Assembly (NCBI GenBank): GCA_040756435.1 | Contig: JBFLZD010000035.1 | Span: forward strand, 1-39,512 | Length of the DNA: 39,512 bases | Direction: 5' to 3' | Source: Spirochaetota bacterium | Lineage (GTDB): Bacteria; Spirochaetota; UBA4802; UB4802 | In this document: positions 1 to 8,587 of the stretch, in pieces | Layout of the letters: the number at the start of each line of letters is the position of its first letter | How positions within the stretch are numbered: position 1 is the first letter of the stretch | The notes under the pieces: model-generated | What the model saw: only the letters and a program-made list of their open reading frames with translations | What the model was told of the DNA's origin: nothing | The model's database searches: none | Position numbers and translations under genes: made by a program

Positions 1-3
1 TTC

Positions 4-41
4 GTGTACCCCCCCCCCGCCGAAGGCGGCGGGGGTGTACA
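4..41. repeat. GC-rich hairpin flanked by TGTAC
   Basis: A run of C, then CCGCC-GAA-GGCGG, then a run of G makes a strong GC-rich hairpin in otherwise AT-rich DNA. GTGTAC stands on its left (4-9) and TGTACA on its right (36-41). The right TGTACA is the centre of the 90-bp palindromic element found elsewhere in the window, so this hairpin appears to be inserted at that centre with a short target duplication. The window begins in it, so its true left end is unknown. Confidence 0.6.
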
Positions 42-87
42 CTATTTTATACTTTATTCAAATTTCCACATTTAGGAATAATTAGTG
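36..87. repeat. Right half of GTGTACAC-centred palindromic element
   Basis: From TGTACA through the AT-rich stretch to GGAATAATTAGTG this matches, in the same orientation, the half element at 35582-35633 and, reversed, 24431-24480, 26528-26574 and 39458-39509. The outer end (GGAATAATTA) is one arm of the element's terminal inverted repeat. A further 13-base scrap of the centre (AAAATAGTGTACA) sits at 264-276. Non-coding. Confidence 0.8.
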
Positions 88-354
88 ATTCTTCATATAA
101 ATATTTCCATTATTGTTATTATCGGTAACATGACGATGACAGAATACATAAAAAGAATTTATGTACATCAGCATGCAAAAACAGTAACAAAAAAGAACAG
201 CATCATTGCACAAAAAGCTACAATAAACCGTTTCCATTCAAAATTCATTGACACCTCCTATGTAAAATAGTGTACACCAAGTCATTCGTGATCTACATCC
301 GGTATCAACTGCAGGCAGCGATATTTCCAGTTTGACCTTAATCTACTCGCCTCG
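88..354. other. Non-coding AT-rich stretch
   Basis: No supported gene. A 61-codon open frame (85-270) overlaps the repeat half element, lacks a ribosome-binding site and has no recognisable features. A fragment of the GTGTACAC element centre occurs at 264-276. Confidence 0.5.
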
Positions 355-503
355 GCGTCATTCCTGGCTTGAGGCGGAATCTACTCCTCACCGCGTCATT
401 CCGGGCTTGACCCGGAATCTACTACTCACCACGTCATTCCGGGCTTGACCCGGAATCTACTCCTCACGCGTCATTCCGGGCTTGCCCCGGAATCTCTTAT
501 GAA
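355..503. repeat. Tandem REP-like palindromes, family A (4 copies)
   Basis: Four head-to-tail copies of a roughly 37-bp unit begin near 355, 393, 432 and 468. The core is a stem-loop: ATTCCGGG, loop CTTGA, CCCGGAAT. The first copy has decayed (TTCCTGGCTTGAGGCGGAA) and the last has CTTGCCCC. Spacers such as CTACTCCTCACC are also conserved. This kind of palindrome is scattered in intergenic DNA of many bacteria and belongs to REP-like, non-autonomous repeats. Confidence 0.85.
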
Positions 504-505
504 TT

Positions 506-651
506 GAGATCCTGAATCAAGTTCAGGATGACATTGTGTGACCGGATCCTGAATCAAGTTCAGGATGACATTGTATGACCGGATCCTGAATCAAGTTCAG
601 GACGACATTGTATGAACAGAACCTGAATCAATCCTGAAATAAATTCAGGAC
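506..651. repeat. Tandem REP-like palindromes, family B (3-4 copies)
   Basis: Copies of a 37-bp unit begin near 506, 544 and 581, with a degenerate one from 618. The core stem-loop is TCCTGAA, loop TCAAG, TTCAGGA, followed by TGACATTGTATGACC. It directly follows family A, so two unrelated REP-like families are stacked in one intergenic region. Each copy could fold in RNA or DNA, but no gene upstream in the window would use it as a terminator. Confidence 0.85.
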
Positions 652-745
652 AGAATTCAGGATTAATTATAAACATAGTCAGCCCAATAAAAATACTCAA
701 TTAAATGATACCTGTCAAGCAACACAAAAATAAAAAAATATACTG

Positions 746-774
746 TTGACATTTTAACAATATTGTTCTACATT
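746..774 (+). promoter_or_regulatory. Predicted sigma-70 type promoter of the DHH gene, with palindrome
   Basis: TTGACA (746-751) is followed after 17 bases by TACATT (769-774; 4 of 6 matches to TATAAT). Transcription would begin near 781, about 20 bases before the start codon. A perfect 12-bp palindrome AACAATATTGTT (756-767) fills the spacer and could be an operator, although short AT palindromes arise easily by chance. Inference from sequence only. Confidence 0.5.
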
Positions 775-800
775 TACTGCCAATATAACTGGAAATTCCC

Positions 801-1955
801 ATGCCTAAAGAAGGTTTTAAAACAGCAAGACAAAAGAATGATTGTATTGAAGCAATAATTCAGGAATTAGTAAACCGCAATGGTTTTCTTATAATAGGGC
901 ATACAAATCCTGATGAAGATTGTGTTGCTTCCATGATAGCATTTTCCCTGCTTGCAAAAAAATTTGATAAGCAGGTAAAAATATTTACATTAAAAAAAAT
1001 ACCGGAAAACTTCAAGTACCTTGTTGATATTGCTGTGTATAATCGCATTGATGTAGTAACGGCAATACCCCGGTCATTTGCTGTTGATACAATCGTGATT
1101 TGTGATACTGCCAAGCCTTCAATGATTGATGCTAACAGAACGGTACTGCAGCTACTTAAAAAACGCACTATTCGTAAAATAGAAATAGATCATCATATTG
1201 GTGCCGATAGTGACTATGCTGGTGATCCTGGATATAGGCTGGTGACCGAGGCATCAAGTGCAAGTGAGCTTGTAGGGCAGATTGTGCTGAAACTGAGGGC
1301 AAAAAAAGAAATCTTAAAAAAATATGTTATTCTGGATCCACTGTCTAGAAACCTGGTGCTTGCAATTTTAACAGGCATTATTGGCGATTCACAGATGGGA
1401 CGGTATTTGAAATCATCACGAGAAAAGCGGATGTACAGGATATTCAGTACACTTTTTAATGATATATTAAGTACAACCACCATTAAAGAATCAAATATCA
1501 CCAATATGAATCAGATCTTTGATCAGTTGAAACAGGCATCCCAAAAAGAAAAACAGTGTTTCCAGTATATTAAGAAAAAAAGCAAAGTGTATAAATCAGT
1601 TGGATATGCAATGCTGTCTGAAGATGATATGCGCTATCTGTATGAAAATTTTGATGATGATGATATTATTTCAACTACACGAACACTGGCAGATATGCTG
1701 GCTGAAGATTCAGGGAAGGTTGGTTTGGTAATATACTATGACATTCCTGAAAAATCAGATTTAGTGCAATTCCGTATGCGGCGCAGCCAGAATTACAAAA
1801 ACTATGATTTGCGTGAATTTCTCAATACAATGGGCATTGAAAATGGTGGAGGACATGAAGGAGCAATTGGGTTCAGGTTGCCAAAAAATGCCGTGGACGA
1901 TTATCAAAAGTTTGTGATGTCCCTGGTAAAAAAAGTAAATGCTCTTTTGCCATAA
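801..1955 (+). CDS. DHH-family phosphoesterase (NrnA-like)
   Basis: A 384-residue cytoplasmic protein of the DHH/DHHA1 phosphoesterase superfamily. It has the first metal-binding motif H-T-N-P-D-E-D (residues 34-40), the signature D-H-H (130-132), a G-D-S near residue 197, and the C-terminal DHHA1 motif G-G-G-H (349-352). Bacterial NrnA/Orn-like members degrade nanoRNA or 3'-phosphoadenosine 5'-phosphate; others act on cyclic dinucleotides, and the exact substrate cannot be read here. It is longer than typical NrnA (about 310-340) because of a lysine-rich segment around residues 240-270. The N-terminal motif has Glu-Asp where many have Gly-Asp. A weak ribosome-binding site precedes ATG 801. 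The next gene starts 80 bases downstream on the same strand. Confidence 0.88.
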   Translation: MPKEGFKTARQKNDCIEAIIQELVNRNGFLIIGHTNPDEDCVASMIAFSLLAKKFDKQVKIFTLKKIPENFKYLVDIAVYNRIDVVTAIPRSFAVDTIVICDTAKPSMIDANRTVLQLLKKRTIRKIEIDHHIGADSDYAGDPGYRLVTEASSASELVGQIVLKLRAKKEILKKYVILDPLSRNLVLAILTGIIGDSQMGRYLKSSREKRMYRIFSTLFNDILSTTTIKESNITNMNQIFDQLKQASQKEKQCFQYIKKKSKVYKSVGYAMLSEDDMRYLYENFDDDDIISTTRTLADMLAEDSGKVGLVIYYDIPEKSDLVQFRMRRSQNYKNYDLREFLNTMGIENGGGHEGAIGFRLPKNAVDDYQKFVMSLVKKVNALLP

Positions 1956-1960
1956 AAACA

Positions 1961-2020
1961 TAAGGAAACTTTTAAAAACTGATTTTTTGGATGTTCACTA
2001 CTGGGTACAATTTAAATATA
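1961..2020 (+). repeat. Partial copy of a palindromic element, forming the leader of the VWA gene
   Basis: From TAAGGAAACTTTTAAAAACTG to the AT-rich stretch before the ribosome-binding site, this matches the left arm of the inverted repeat at 26855-26950 over about 55 bases with few differences (shared landmarks TAAAAACTG, GGATGTTC, GGG-ACAAT). Only the left half is present here. It fills almost the whole gap between the DHH stop (1955) and the next gene's ribosome-binding site (2025-2030). Confidence 0.65.
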
Positions 2021-2035
2021 TTCCGGAGGAATACT

Positions 2036-3922
2036 ATGAAAAGAATTCTTATGGTATCATTCTATATGATTTTATCAGTCACAGTGGCAATGTTTTCGTT
2101 GCAATGTGCAGGGAAAGCAGTAAAGGAGGTTAAACCAGTAGAAAGCGATGACACCACACGTGACACTGCTTCAAAGGTTAAGGTTGATGAAATTGAAGTA
2201 ATAGAACCAAAAAAGATGAAATCTGAAGGGGCAGAAGAATCAAAAAGTCCAAAAGCTGAAATAATGAAAAAAGAATCATCTCCTGAAGCTTTAGCCAAAC
2301 CAAAAGGAACGACACTGAAAAAATTTGAATCCACGAAGGCTGTATCAGGATTAAAAGCAGGATTTGCTGACGATAATAAGCAATTCAATTATTTTGTTAA
2401 TTTTATTAAAGATTACAAAGATAAAGTACAGCATTATCCCATTAATATATCCGAAAGAATTATTTTTTATTGTAAGGATATAGCTGGCAAATCAATAACC
2501 AATGCTAAGGTTGGTGTTTATAGCGGAAAAAAACTTCTTGAAATTGGCAAAACGTATGCTGATGGATCGTTCATGTTTTATCCTTCAGAATATGATGCAA
2601 AATATACTACGTATACACTCACATTTGAAGCATTGAACACAAAGACAGATATTACGATAGACCGGCAGGGGAAGCGCGAACATACAGTAACACTCAATAC
2701 GCAGCGACCACAATATAAAAATGTCCCACTTGATATACTCTTTGTGTTTGATACCACCGGCAGTATGGGTGAAGAAATTGCCCGCCTTAAAAAAACAATA
2801 GAAATTATTAATCTTAATATTGCATCACTGAGCACAAAACCCGATGTTCGTTTTGGCATGGTGCTTTATAAAGATAAGGGCGATGAATATGTTACTAAGA
2901 TAATTCCCCTGACAGGTGACCTTGAAAAATTTCAGAAAGAGCTTGCACTGGTTAACGCAGCCGGCGGTGGTGACGGCCCTGAGGATTTGCAGTCGGCACT
3001 TGAGGATGCAGTGAAAAAAATACAATGGAATACTGGTGGTATACGGCTTGCGTTTATTATCACTGATGCAGAGGCACATTTAGATTATGGACAACAATAT
3101 ACGTATGTTGATGCAGCCCATGATGCAAAAAAACAAGCAATTAAATTTTATTCGATAGGCACCGGCGGGCTTCCCTTAATGGGCGAGTTTATATTACGTC
3201 AGATTTCACAGTATACCCAGGGCAGGTACATATTCTTAACGTATGGTGAACGTGGCGAAAGTGAGGGAGGCAAAGAGGGGAGTGTGAGTCATCACACTGG
3301 TGCAAATTTCCAGACAGACAAATTAGAGTCAATAATAATTCGTTTTGCAAAAGAAGAACTGGCATATCTTACCGACCAGCCACTGGAAGAGGGCGAGGCG
3401 TATTTTGATGCCAAAAAGGTTGAAGATGAAACAAATGAAGAAACCCTTCAAAAGCTTTTTGATATGGCAATAGCTCAATTAATTGACTACTCGGCTATCA
3501 ATATAAAGCAAGGTGAGCCAACTGCAGTGTTGCCCATACAATCAAGCGATGCTGCACTGAAAACAAATGCTGAATATTTCACCGAGCAGCTTTCAATGGC
3601 TCTTGGCAAAAACAAGGTATTCAAGCAGGTTGAGCGTAAAAACATGCAACAGATATTGAATGAAATTGGCCTGGGGCAAACTGGTATAGTGGATGAAACC
3701 GGTGCTGCAAAAGCGGGGAAGATGTTAGGAGCAAAAATGCTTATTACCGGTACCATATATGCAAAGAATAATAATTACGAACTATTCTTGAAGCTTATAC
3801 GGGTTGAAAGTGCTGAGGTACTATCGGCTACAAAGGCAATTGTTGACAAAAATTTAGGTGTTGCTGAAAGCGTAAAAAAGCCACAGCCAAAACAACCGGT
3901 AAAGAAGAAAAAATCACCTTAA
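2036..3922 (+). CDS. VWA-domain lipoprotein with C-terminal CsgG/FlgO-like domain
   Basis: A 628-residue exported protein. ATG 2036 is chosen over the upstream in-frame ATG 1991 because GGAGGA (2025-2030) lies 5 bases before it and a signal peptide then begins directly (MKRILM...). The likely lipidated residue is Cys24 in F-S-L-Q-C, a loose lipobox of the spirochaete type. A charged Lys/Glu/Ser-rich linker (about 25-110) precedes a beta-rich domain and a von Willebrand A domain whose MIDAS motif D-T-T-G-S is at 239-243, with D-G-P-E-D and I-I-T-D-A-E further on. Residues about 490-610 resemble the CsgG/FlgO/LpoB-like fold (Q-V-E-R-K-N-M-Q-Q-I-L, then G-A-K-M-L-I-T-G-T-I-Y). The end is a Lys/Pro tail. 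Probably periplasmic or surface-facing; partner unknown. The fused CsgG-like part is inferred from pattern. Confidence 0.85.
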   Translation: MKRILMVSFYMILSVTVAMFSLQCAGKAVKEVKPVESDDTTRDTASKVKVDEIEVIEPKKMKSEGAEESKSPKAEIMKKESSPEALAKPKGTTLKKFESTKAVSGLKAGFADDNKQFNYFVNFIKDYKDKVQHYPINISERIIFYCKDIAGKSITNAKVGVYSGKKLLEIGKTYADGSFMFYPSEYDAKYTTYTLTFEALNTKTDITIDRQGKREHTVTLNTQRPQYKNVPLDILFVFDTTGSMGEEIARLKKTIEIINLNIASLSTKPDVRFGMVLYKDKGDEYVTKIIPLTGDLEKFQKELALVNAAGGGDGPEDLQSALEDAVKKIQWNTGGIRLAFIITDAEAHLDYGQQYTYVDAAHDAKKQAIKFYSIGTGGLPLMGEFILRQISQYTQGRYIFLTYGERGESEGGKEGSVSHHTGANFQTDKLESIIIRFAKEELAYLTDQPLEEGEAYFDAKKVEDETNEETLQKLFDMAIAQLIDYSAINIKQGEPTAVLPIQSSDAALKTNAEYFTEQLSMALGKNKVFKQVERKNMQQILNEIGLGQTGIVDETGAAKAGKMLGAKMLITGTIYAKNNNYELFLKLIRVESAEVLSATKAIVDKNLGVAESVKKPQPKQPVKKKKSP

Positions 3923-3929
3923 AAAATAC

Positions 3930-3963
3930 TTGAATAATTAATCATAAAGATATAATTATTCAA
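3930..3963. other. AT-rich inverted repeat between two envelope genes
   Basis: Perfect 11-base arms TTGAATAATTA (3930-3940) and TAATTATTCAA (3953-3963) surround a 12-base loop, 8 bases after the VWA stop codon and 16 before the next ribosome-binding site. There is no GC core and no U-tract, so a classical intrinsic terminator is unlikely. It could be an RNA processing or stability element within a two-gene message, or a binding site. Confidence 0.5.
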
Positions 3964-3994
3964 ATCATATGCTGTACACAGGAGGTTTTATCTT

Positions 3995-6900
3995 ATGAAA
4001 AGATGGAGTTTCCTGATTATTGGTATTATAGTATGTATAGTATCTATCCCTTTCAGTGCTAAAGGTGCCATTCAAAATAAGAATTTTGAGCTTACCAATT
4101 GTCTAACCTGGAATTTTCAGGATAAACCTACTCCACAGACGTACTGGTCGCCGTATTTACCAATGCCAACCCAACAGGTTTTCAGGATGAAGATAGGGTT
4201 TAGGTTTTCTACAGGAACTATCGCCCTAAAAGATTCAGTAAAAGTTAATTTTAGCTGGGATGACAGCGAAGCGGTTGCCTTTAAAACACTTAAGCTTAAG
4301 GTTAAGGCCTCTTTAAAAGACGAAAATTTTAATGTCTTTGAAAGTGCATTTGGTGTGTATTTGCCTAACACCATTGAGGTTGGTTTTGTGGGTGTATCGG
4401 GATTACCGAATATTGCGCCGTGGTTTGAGCTCCCATACGATTTTTGGGATCTTGTTTCGTTTATACCAAAGGTTGGAAGCTATATTGCAAGCGCGCAGGA
4501 TCAGATTGGCGTAAATATGAGTTCAAAGAACAAGTTGCCATTAGGTGGTCAGGCAGAGTATCACGACACTCGCGATCTTATTAGTTTGAGTTTGGCAGAC
4601 TTTTTGACTGATGCAAAAAAAGAAAAGATAGCAACCAATATTTTCAACAAGATCCCTGCAAGTACTCGTACCGCATTGATTTCTGCTATTAAAATGGCAA
4701 AAAAGGTTAATGATGCAGGAGCAGAAAAAATTGTTAAAGATTTAATTGGAAAAGGTGTTGAAAAGCTTGGAGGTATGGCTTCAGTTACTGTGAAAGGTGA
4801 TCCAAGTTATACAATAAAAGGGAACTCTCTTGTGGTGCTGGTAAAATACTGGATACCAGGGAAAATGAGTGGCAATTATCCTATTACATTCACCAGGCCC
4901 GATGAGGAGTTTACTCTCAATATAAAAATGCCAGCATTTATAAAAGAAGATGATAAGCTGCACGTAGCTGTTGAAAGCGTTACGTATAATTTTATTCTTG
5001 AGCAAAATCTTAAGTTTAAAATAGCACTGGGTACTATTCCATTTGTGACTTCACCAGAATGGGATGTAGTAAATTCACGTAAGGTGGTAACCTATTCGCA
5101 GGTTACAAAGACATTTGCTGCCAATGATTATCTTGTAGAAATACCAATTGCAAAATCAAGCGATCCAATACTGGATTATAAAGTAAGGACGGGGACATCC
5201 ACCGCAACGGTATGGTGGGCTTCACCTAATGTGGCAATGAAAGGCACTGTAAAAGTGTTTCAAGGAAATACTCTCATTGCACAAAAAACCGAACCAACCT
5301 TTACGACATCGCATCAGGTTCAGTTTTCAGGGCTTTCAAAAAATACTGCATATAGATTTGTTACAACCTGTGTGGATACGCAAGGCGGAATATATCCCGA
5401 AATGATGATAGATGCAACTACAAAAGAAAAATCTTCTTATTATTTTATAAGTAAAACTGAATTGTATCAGCAAGGTTTAGGCACACTGCGTTTGTATGAT
5501 TATTCCATATCTGCAGATACCTCATCCATAACCTTCACCTGGAAGACTAATGTGCCTGCATCTACTGAAGTTTTTTTGGGGCTTGCGTCTGATTTTTCGG
5601 ATAACTATGTTGCCTATGTAAAAAAAGGAGTGCGTAATTCTGATGGAAGCTATTCCAATATTAGCATTGCAAAAGGGTATTATGATTCTTCACATCTTCC
5701 TGGCGATAGAGTACTGGAAACAAACCATTCTATTACAATAACTGGCCTTGATCCAGCTACCACCTATTATTATAGAATTGCATCCTGGATGTTTACTGAT
5801 ACACAACATATCAAGATAGTTGCTGATCCAACGGGAAATCCATTTGTTCCATTAGAATACGTTTCAACGGCTACTACCAAACAGGCGCCACTTCTTAATG
5901 TGCAATGCCTAAAAGCAGCGAACAGAGTGCCTGTAAAAAATCTTACTGTTACTATTGAAAAGCAGGGACAAAGTCAGCAATGTATTACCGATACCAATGG
6001 CTTTTTACCGCAATTAGTCCTTGAAAAAAATACAACGTATGTAATCTCACTGCAAAATCATCCCTACTATGCGGATACCAGTGTTACTGTTACCGTACCT
6101 GCAAATCAGGAAGGATTAATGCAGAATAAAGAACTATTGCTGGCTTACAAAACTATACCAGGTGGATATGTGTTCGATAGTAGTGGCAATCCAATTCAGG
6201 GAGTAATTATTAGCGCAACAAAAGGTACACAAACTAAAACAGCAACCACCGACGCAAAAGGCTTTTATGCATTTGATGGTGATTGGTTGCAGGAGGGCTC
6301 ATACACGCTTACTGCTACCAAAGATGGATTTATGCCAGGAACTATTAAGGCTACAGTGAATGCTGATGGAATATTTAGTGCAGCACCACTAAAGATGAAA
6401 TCTACTGTAATAATGTTCAATATACAGGCAAAGGATTTTAGAGGAAATCCTGTTTCCAATGCAGATGTTACCATAAAAGAGGGTAATACAATAAAATATA
6501 CCGGAAAAACAAATGCGCAGGGAAATGCACAGATTACATTACAGGGATATAGAGATAGCAATGAACACGCGTTTATTGTTGAGGTGGTTCACTGGCAAAA
6601 AGATTCATTTCTTAACCCCGACTATCTGCCAGTTATAATGCACATAACGTCATTTGCTGATGATGTAAATACATTACAAGCTGTATTTCAACCAAATCTT
6701 AATCCACCAGTTGTTATAAGCTCATCGCTATGGCGGGTGGTCAATACCTTTGAATTAGAGTGTAAACTAAATATTGCAACACGATATTGTATTGCGCATA
6801 CCAAACCGGATGGTACCACATCAACCTCAACTGAGATATGGTCAACACTTGTTGACAATAAACCTGTGATAAAAAGGACTTTTGATATGAATGGTCAACC

Positions 6901-8002
6901 GTATGGAATACATACATTTACGGTGTATGCACGTGATAAGTATAACACACAACTACACCCAATTATTACGTTAGAAAAAGAGTGGAAATTTATTGATGTG
7001 GCTAGCACACCTATTGTGTATCCACAAATACAACCTTCAAATACTTCGCTTACTTTTAAATGGAAAGCGTGGTATAAAGAAGCAGAGTTTGGCAAATATA
7101 TGATAATTTTAGAAAATCCAGCTAAAACCATAGAAGTGCCAAATTATGAAACAACACAGTATACAATAACAGGGCTTACACCAGGAACATTATATTGTGG
7201 CACCTATAAAGTGTTTGATAATAATGGGAATGTACTCTTTGCTATGCAGAGTCCCCAGCGCTTTTGTGTAAAAACTTCATCGCAGCCTCCTGTTATTTCA
7301 AATGTTCAGATTACACCTAACCCTGCAAACACTAATACGAAAATATTTTTACAGGCTCAGGTAAGTGATCCCGATACCAATTTATCCACAGTAAAGGTGC
7401 AATTGCAAAGGATAGAAGAGGTTAAAGATAGTAAGGGAAATGTAATAGATAAGAAAGTAGCTAGTTCAACTGAAATATACACTAATTCAAATGTGACTGC
7501 AAAATCAACAACCATTAATGCAAAATTTACAGTAAGCCAGCCAGGATCATATATACTCATTATACGTGCTGAAGGTGCTTCCACAAACGAATATGCTGAA
7601 TCAGAGCATCCAATTACCATAAATCAAGACAACACTTCCATACCTGTAATTTCAATTACAATCCCCAAACAGATATCGTTGAAAGATGCAGAAAAATTAA
7701 ATTATTCATTGGGCATTACTATTAATACAATACATTCGGAATCACGTGATATACGGGCATTTATAGATTGGGGGGATGGTACCAAGCAGGTAGTGGACAT
7801 TAAACCAGATATGCTTACCAAAACAACGATAGGTAAAGAAGGCTCAAAAGATTATAGTAGTATTTACACGGGCACAGTGACAGTCCCTTGCAAATATCAA
7901 AAGGCTGGAGTATACAGTGCGATAGTAACTGTAGAAGCAATTTTAGATGGAGAAAAGATAAACTCATTGCCAGCAAAAGCAACAGTGGAGGTGGTTGAGT
8001 AA
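3995..8002 (+). CDS. Large secreted multidomain protein (FN3, CarboxypepD_reg-like, PKD-like)
   Basis: A 1335-residue protein with a Sec signal peptide (MKRWSFLIIGIIVCI..., cleavage likely near A-K-G-A, about residue 26). AGGAGG (3980-3985) lies 9 bases before the ATG. Residues about 30-380 form a region I do not recognise. Then come two fibronectin-III-like domains (about 390-480 and 505-630, the second with L-D-P-A-T-T-Y-Y-Y-R), three carboxypeptidase-regulatory-like beta domains (about 630-720, 722-805 and 807-890, with G-N-P-I-Q-G-V and T-D-A-K-G-F-Y motifs), Ig-like segments (about 902-1005), another FN3-like domain (1007-1100), an Ig-like domain (1100-1210) and a PKD-like domain containing F-I-D-W-G-D-G-T (1215-1335). 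No lipobox, enzyme motif or sorting tail seen. Surface or periplasmic structural role, possibly with the VWA lipoprotein 72 bases upstream. Specific function unknown. Confidence 0.85.
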   Translation: MKRWSFLIIGIIVCIVSIPFSAKGAIQNKNFELTNCLTWNFQDKPTPQTYWSPYLPMPTQQVFRMKIGFRFSTGTIALKDSVKVNFSWDDSEAVAFKTLKLKVKASLKDENFNVFESAFGVYLPNTIEVGFVGVSGLPNIAPWFELPYDFWDLVSFIPKVGSYIASAQDQIGVNMSSKNKLPLGGQAEYHDTRDLISLSLADFLTDAKKEKIATNIFNKIPASTRTALISAIKMAKKVNDAGAEKIVKDLIGKGVEKLGGMASVTVKGDPSYTIKGNSLVVLVKYWIPGKMSGNYPITFTRPDEEFTLNIKMPAFIKEDDKLHVAVESVTYNFILEQNLKFKIALGTIPFVTSPEWDVVNSRKVVTYSQVTKTFAANDYLVEIPIAKSSDPILDYKVRTGTSTATVWWASPNVAMKGTVKVFQGNTLIAQKTEPTFTTSHQVQFSGLSKNTAYRFVTTCVDTQGGIYPEMMIDATTKEKSSYYFISKTELYQQGLGTLRLYDYSISADTSSITFTWKTNVPASTEVFLGLASDFSDNYVAYVKKGVRNSDGSYSNISIAKGYYDSSHLPGDRVLETNHSITITGLDPATTYYYRIASWMFTDTQHIKIVADPTGNPFVPLEYVSTATTKQAPLLNVQCLKAANRVPVKNLTVTIEKQGQSQQCITDTNGFLPQLVLEKNTTYVISLQNHPYYADTSVTVTVPANQEGLMQNKELLLAYKTIPGGYVFDSSGNPIQGVIISATKGTQTKTATTDAKGFYAFDGDWLQEGSYTLTATKDGFMPGTIKATVNADGIFSAAPLKMKSTVIMFNIQAKDFRGNPVSNADVTIKEGNTIKYTGKTNAQGNAQITLQGYRDSNEHAFIVEVVHWQKDSFLNPDYLPVIMHITSFADDVNTLQAVFQPNLNPPVVISSSLWRVVNTFELECKLNIATRYCIAHTKPDGTTSTSTEIWSTLVDNKPVIKRTFDMNGQPYGIHTFTVYARDKYNTQLHPIITLEKEWKFIDVASTPIVYPQIQPSNTSLTFKWKAWYKEAEFGKYMIILENPAKTIEVPNYETTQYTITGLTPGTLYCGTYKVFDNNGNVLFAMQSPQRFCVKTSSQPPVISNVQITPNPANTNTKIFLQAQVSDPDTNLSTVKVQLQRIEEVKDSKGNVIDKKVASSTEIYTNSNVTAKSTTINAKFTVSQPGSYILIIRAEGASTNEYAESEHPITINQDNTSIPVISITIPKQISLKDAEKLNYSLGITINTIHSESRDIRAFIDWGDGTKQVVDIKPDMLTKTTIGKEGSKDYSSIYTGTVTVPCKYQKAGVYSAIVTVEAILDGEKINSLPAKATVEVVE

Positions 8003-8583
8003 CGTAAAGCAGGCATACCTCCCCATTGCAGTAAATAATCCTCTGCCTTTTTATTCATAGTATCTTTTTGGTCAATTATCACTGATGGCTGTTGGCCCAG
8101 TAAAGAAAGCGGTGAATCGGATTCCAACAATTGTGCAAATAGGGGTTTTGCAGTATTTTTATCCATTTGTATCAATTCTTGTAACATAAATGGCCATAGC
8201 TCATAAATCCAGATTCTACCTGCAAGTGATTCACGAATGTTTTTTAATAAAAGAATTTGACTTGAGCCCAGTAGTAGAGAAAAATTAATTGATTGTTCAT
8301 CAAAACAATATTTAATTTTTTCAAATACTTCAGGTGCTTTTTGGACTTCATCAAGAATAGCTGTGCCAATATCCAGTGGCCAATTGGTAGTAGCAATTTT
8401 TTTTACCCGTAAGCGGATTTCTGGTGAATCAAAGTTGATATACTGTAGATGGGGGTAAGCCTTTTTGGCAAGGGTAGTTTTTCCTGTTTGACGTGCGCCG
8501 GTGATCAATACCAGTTTTCTTTCTGTATCGTGTGGAAGAATTGTGCTTAAACTTCTATGAATATACTGTAAATTTTCGCTCAT
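7897..8583 (-). pseudogene. 3'-truncated AAA ATPase (DUF4143-type family)
   Basis: Read from ATG 8583, the product has Walker A G-A-R-Q-T-G-K-T-T (residues 29-37), Walker B A-I-L-D-E-V-Q-K (75-82) and the sensor-like L-L-L-G-S-S-Q segment of the ATP-binding proteins that usually carry a C-terminal DUF4143 and total about 380-400 residues. Family-like sequence ends at W-G-G-M-P-A-L-R, encoded down to about 8002, where the stop codon of the convergent 1335-residue gene lies. The last 35 or so codons are antisense to that gene and have no family character. The C-terminal domain is therefore missing. An upstream in-frame ATG at 8619 would overlap the predicted -35 box, so 8583 is preferred. Such ATPases are often mobile and lineage-specific; this one is probably a decaying remnant. 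Confidence 0.75.
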
Positions 8584-8587
8584 AAGC

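Noticed and set aside
85-270. 61-codon open frame near the window start
   Set aside because: Begins inside a repeat half element, no ribosome-binding site, low-complexity composition and no recognisable domain.
355-651. CRISPR array
   Set aside because: The units are themselves palindromic with conserved spacers of nearly constant sequence, and no unique spacers or cas genes exist nearby.
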